Of a stretch of DNA of 5,804 nt, positions 4,597-5,804 are shown in pieces. Source of the stretch: JAVBNC01 sp031551765 (GTDB lineage Bacteria; Desulfobacterota; Desulfovibrionia; Desulfovibrionales; Desulfovibrionaceae); NCBI GenBank assembly GCA_031551765.1, contig JAVBNC010000157.1:1-5804 (forward strand), written 5' to 3'. Below the pieces are notes generated by a model. It was not told where the DNA came from. It worked only from the letters and a program-made list of their open reading frames with translations, and ran no database searches. The position numbers and the translations under genes were made by a program. Every line of letters begins with the position of its first letter. The stretch's first letter is position 1.

Positions 4597-5472
4597 TCAG
4601 AAGACTTGCATCTCGTTTTCCGGCGGGATGGGCAGGCCGCTGCCTTTGGGCGCGACCCAGCCTATTTGGGCTGCCGCTTTCGGGCGCGCGGCGAACCAGG
4701 CGGCCGTATCCATAAAGTTTTCCCCGGAATGCGGCTCAAAGGTCACGCTGGGGCGCAAACCGTGCGCGTCCAGTTCGCTCAGCAGAAGCTCAAAGGGCAG
4801 GTCCCCCTTGCCCAGGCCCAGGTGCTGGTCGTCACTGCCGTCGTTGTCGTGCAGGTGCAGGTGGCGGATATAGGGTGCGTGGGCCTTCACCCACTCCGGC
4901 AGATCCTGTTTTTTCTTGCCCCCGGCAAAAGCGTGCCAATGGCCCGCGTCAAAACAAATTCCCACCTGCGCGGGCGGAAGGTTCAGGGCCTTCACCAGGC
5001 CCGGCAACAGACGCGGGCTTTGGTCGCGGATGTTTTCCAAAAAAAGCGGGCAGCCCCCAAGTTCCGGCAGGGGCCGCCAGGTTTCGCAAAAGCGTTCCAG
5101 CCAGCCGCGTTCCGGCGTTTCCGCGCTGCCCGCTTCCCCGTCGCGTTCCGCGATATAGGCGGGGTGGCCGACCATGTGCGCCGCGCCGTACACGCGGGAA
5201 AGCTCCGCCGCCCGGTTCAGGCGCTCGCGGGTAAAGCGAAGCTCCGCCGCGTCCGGGCTGCCGGGCCGCAGGCGCATGAACGGCAGATGCACCGAACAGG
5301 ACAACCCCGCCGCGCGCAAGCGCTCTCCAATGCCCTGGTGCCAGGGCAGGGGCTGCTCCACCCCGGCCTCGTCAAAGCCGAATTCCGGGGACAGCCCCTC
5401 CGCGATAAACCACTCCAGCCACTGGCCGTCAGCCAGAATCCAGCTGAGCGGCAAATTAACGAAATATCCCAT
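4597..5472 (-). CDS. Sugar phosphate isomerase/epimerase-like TIM-barrel protein
   Basis: The protein has 291 residues, is cytoplasmic and has no signal peptide. It fits the xylose isomerase-like TIM barrel (AP endonuclease 2) superfamily, whose members use acidic and His residues to bind divalent metals. Candidate metal or active-site residues sit at strand ends: His62 (VHLPF), His103 (VGHPAY), Glu146 (FLENI), Asp175 and His178 (CFDAGHW), His206/His208-Asp209 (HLHLHDNDG), His217 (QHLGLGKGD) and Glu246 (TFEPHSG). The HLHDNDG...HLGLGKGD pattern is typical of the isomerase/epimerase branch. The reaction and substrate cannot be read from the sequence; a DNA-repair endonuclease IV or a cobamide-remodelling CbiR-type enzyme is possible but less likely. 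The ATG at 5472 has AAAGGAAG (5478-5485) 5 bases upstream. The gene ends in three in-frame TGA codons. It is monocistronic as seen here and convergent with the RpiR-type regulator. Confidence 0.82.
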   Translation of the reverse strand: MGYFVNLPLSWILADGQWLEWFIAEGLSPEFGFDEAGVEQPLPWHQGIGERLRAAGLSCSVHLPFMRLRPGSPDAAELRFTRERLNRAAELSRVYGAAHMVGHPAYIAERDGEAGSAETPERGWLERFCETWRPLPELGGCPLFLENIRDQSPRLLPGLVKALNLPPAQVGICFDAGHWHAFAGGKKKQDLPEWVKAHAPYIRHLHLHDNDGSDDQHLGLGKGDLPFELLLSELDAHGLRPSVTFEPHSGENFMDTAAWFAARPKAAAQIGWVAPKGSGLPIPPENEMQVF

Positions 5473-5477
5473 GGCGC

Positions 5478-5558
5478 TTCCTTTGTCCGCGCGGCCTATA
5501 CGCTGCGGACGCGTTCATAAAGTCCGGGCAGACTAGCACACTCCGGCCGCGAGTCCAA
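5478..5558 (-). promoter_or_regulatory. Predicted promoter and leader of the TIM-barrel gene
   Basis: On the minus strand TTGGAC (5553-5558), a 17-base spacer and TAGTCT (5530-5535) preceded by TGC form an extended -10 promoter, with a start near 5523. The leader of about 50 bases contains the inverted repeat GTCCGC/GCGGAC. Its last arm ends directly against the ribosome site AAAGGAAG (5478-5485), so folding could affect translation. Confidence 0.5.
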
Positions 5559-5590
5559 CAAGCCCCGCCCGCTGAATTTTATCCATCTCC

Positions 5591-5619
5591 TTGACAAGCG
5601 GCCGCGAATCAGGCAGTGA
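5591..5619 (+). promoter_or_regulatory. Possible tRNA promoter (-35 only clear)
   Basis: A consensus TTGACA (5591-5596) lies 36 bases before the tRNA. The hexamer 17 bases further on (CAGTGA, 5614-5619) is a poor -10, so only the -35 is well supported. Confidence 0.4.
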
Positions 5620-5632
5620 GTTAGTCCCGCGT

Positions 5633-5708
<76 letters not shown>

Positions 5709-5716
5709 GTAAATTT

Positions 5717-5754
5717 AAGGGTTTGCGAGAAATGATCGCAAGCCCTTTTCCTTT
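5717..5754 (+). terminator. Intrinsic terminator after tRNA-Ala
   Basis: AAGGGTTTGCGA (5717-5728) pairs with TCGCAAGCCCTT (5736-5747) through 12 bp with one G-U pair, around a 7-base loop. TTCCTTT follows. It starts 8 bases after the tRNA CCA end. Confidence 0.8.
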
Positions 5755-5804
5755 ATGGGCTTTCTAGCCCCACTATGGCCCCACCATTCTGCAAGCATAA
5801 AAAG
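5755..5804. other. Right edge: short repeats past the tRNA
   Basis: No gene is visible. A small hairpin (GGGCT 5757-5761 with AGCCC 5766-5770) is followed by two GCCCCAC copies (5767-5773 and 5778-5784), 11 bases apart. On the minus strand these read GTGGGGC twice, a pattern I associate with the edges of tRNA-integrated elements, but no integrase is in view. Confidence 0.35.

Noticed and set aside
4597..5472. Naming the TIM-barrel protein endonuclease IV or CbiR
   Set aside because: Fold-level resemblance only. The full nine-ligand, three-metal pattern of endonuclease IV is not evident, and no cobamide gene lies nearby.
4606..5520. Long plus-strand open frame opposite the TIM-barrel gene
   Set aside because: Its composition is typical of a shadow frame and it begins inside the other gene's 3' end. 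The minus-strand protein has clear active-site-like motifs and a good ribosome site.

Overview
The window looks like chromosomal DNA of a high-GC sulfate reducer of the Desulfovibrio group. The main reason is the small cytochrome at 1313-1612, which matches my memory of Desulfovibrio cytochrome c553, both in the start of the mature protein and in the axial-methionine segment. The dispersed terminator-like repeats are of a kind I associate with these genomes. The assignment rests on recalled family features, not on a search.

Layout. Bases 1-350 hold no convincing gene, only repeat and hairpin remnants. On the minus strand, a c553-type cytochrome (1313-1612) and a membrane-anchored SCO/SenC copper protein (351-1313) overlap by one base and form a two-gene operon with a plausible promoter near 1652-1680. 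Just upstream of that promoter is a strong intrinsic terminator (1731-1769) for der (1813-3282, minus), the double-GTPase ribosome-assembly factor. Divergent from der is an RpiR/MurR-type regulator (3452-4318, plus). Convergent with the regulator is a TIM-barrel protein of the sugar phosphate isomerase/epimerase (AP endonuclease 2-like) family (4597-5472, minus). A tRNA-Ala(GGC) gene with encoded CCA and a terminator follows at 5633-5754 on the plus strand.

How the parts fit. The cytochrome and SCO protein are both exported and point to periplasmic electron transfer and copper delivery, probably to a haem-copper oxidase whose subunit genes are not in the window. Der is housekeeping. The regulator and the TIM-barrel protein share a terminator region and may or may not be functionally linked. 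The tRNA 3' end is a plausible integration site.

The most unusual structure is the 278-base space between the two convergent genes (4319-4596). It is almost entirely a run of six successive inverted repeats, including near-perfect stems of 16, 22 and 18 bp, and part of it recurs in degenerate form near the left end (101-152). I found no clear evidence of a new defence or metabolic system. The hairpin cluster and the possible tRNA-linked integration site are the best leads.
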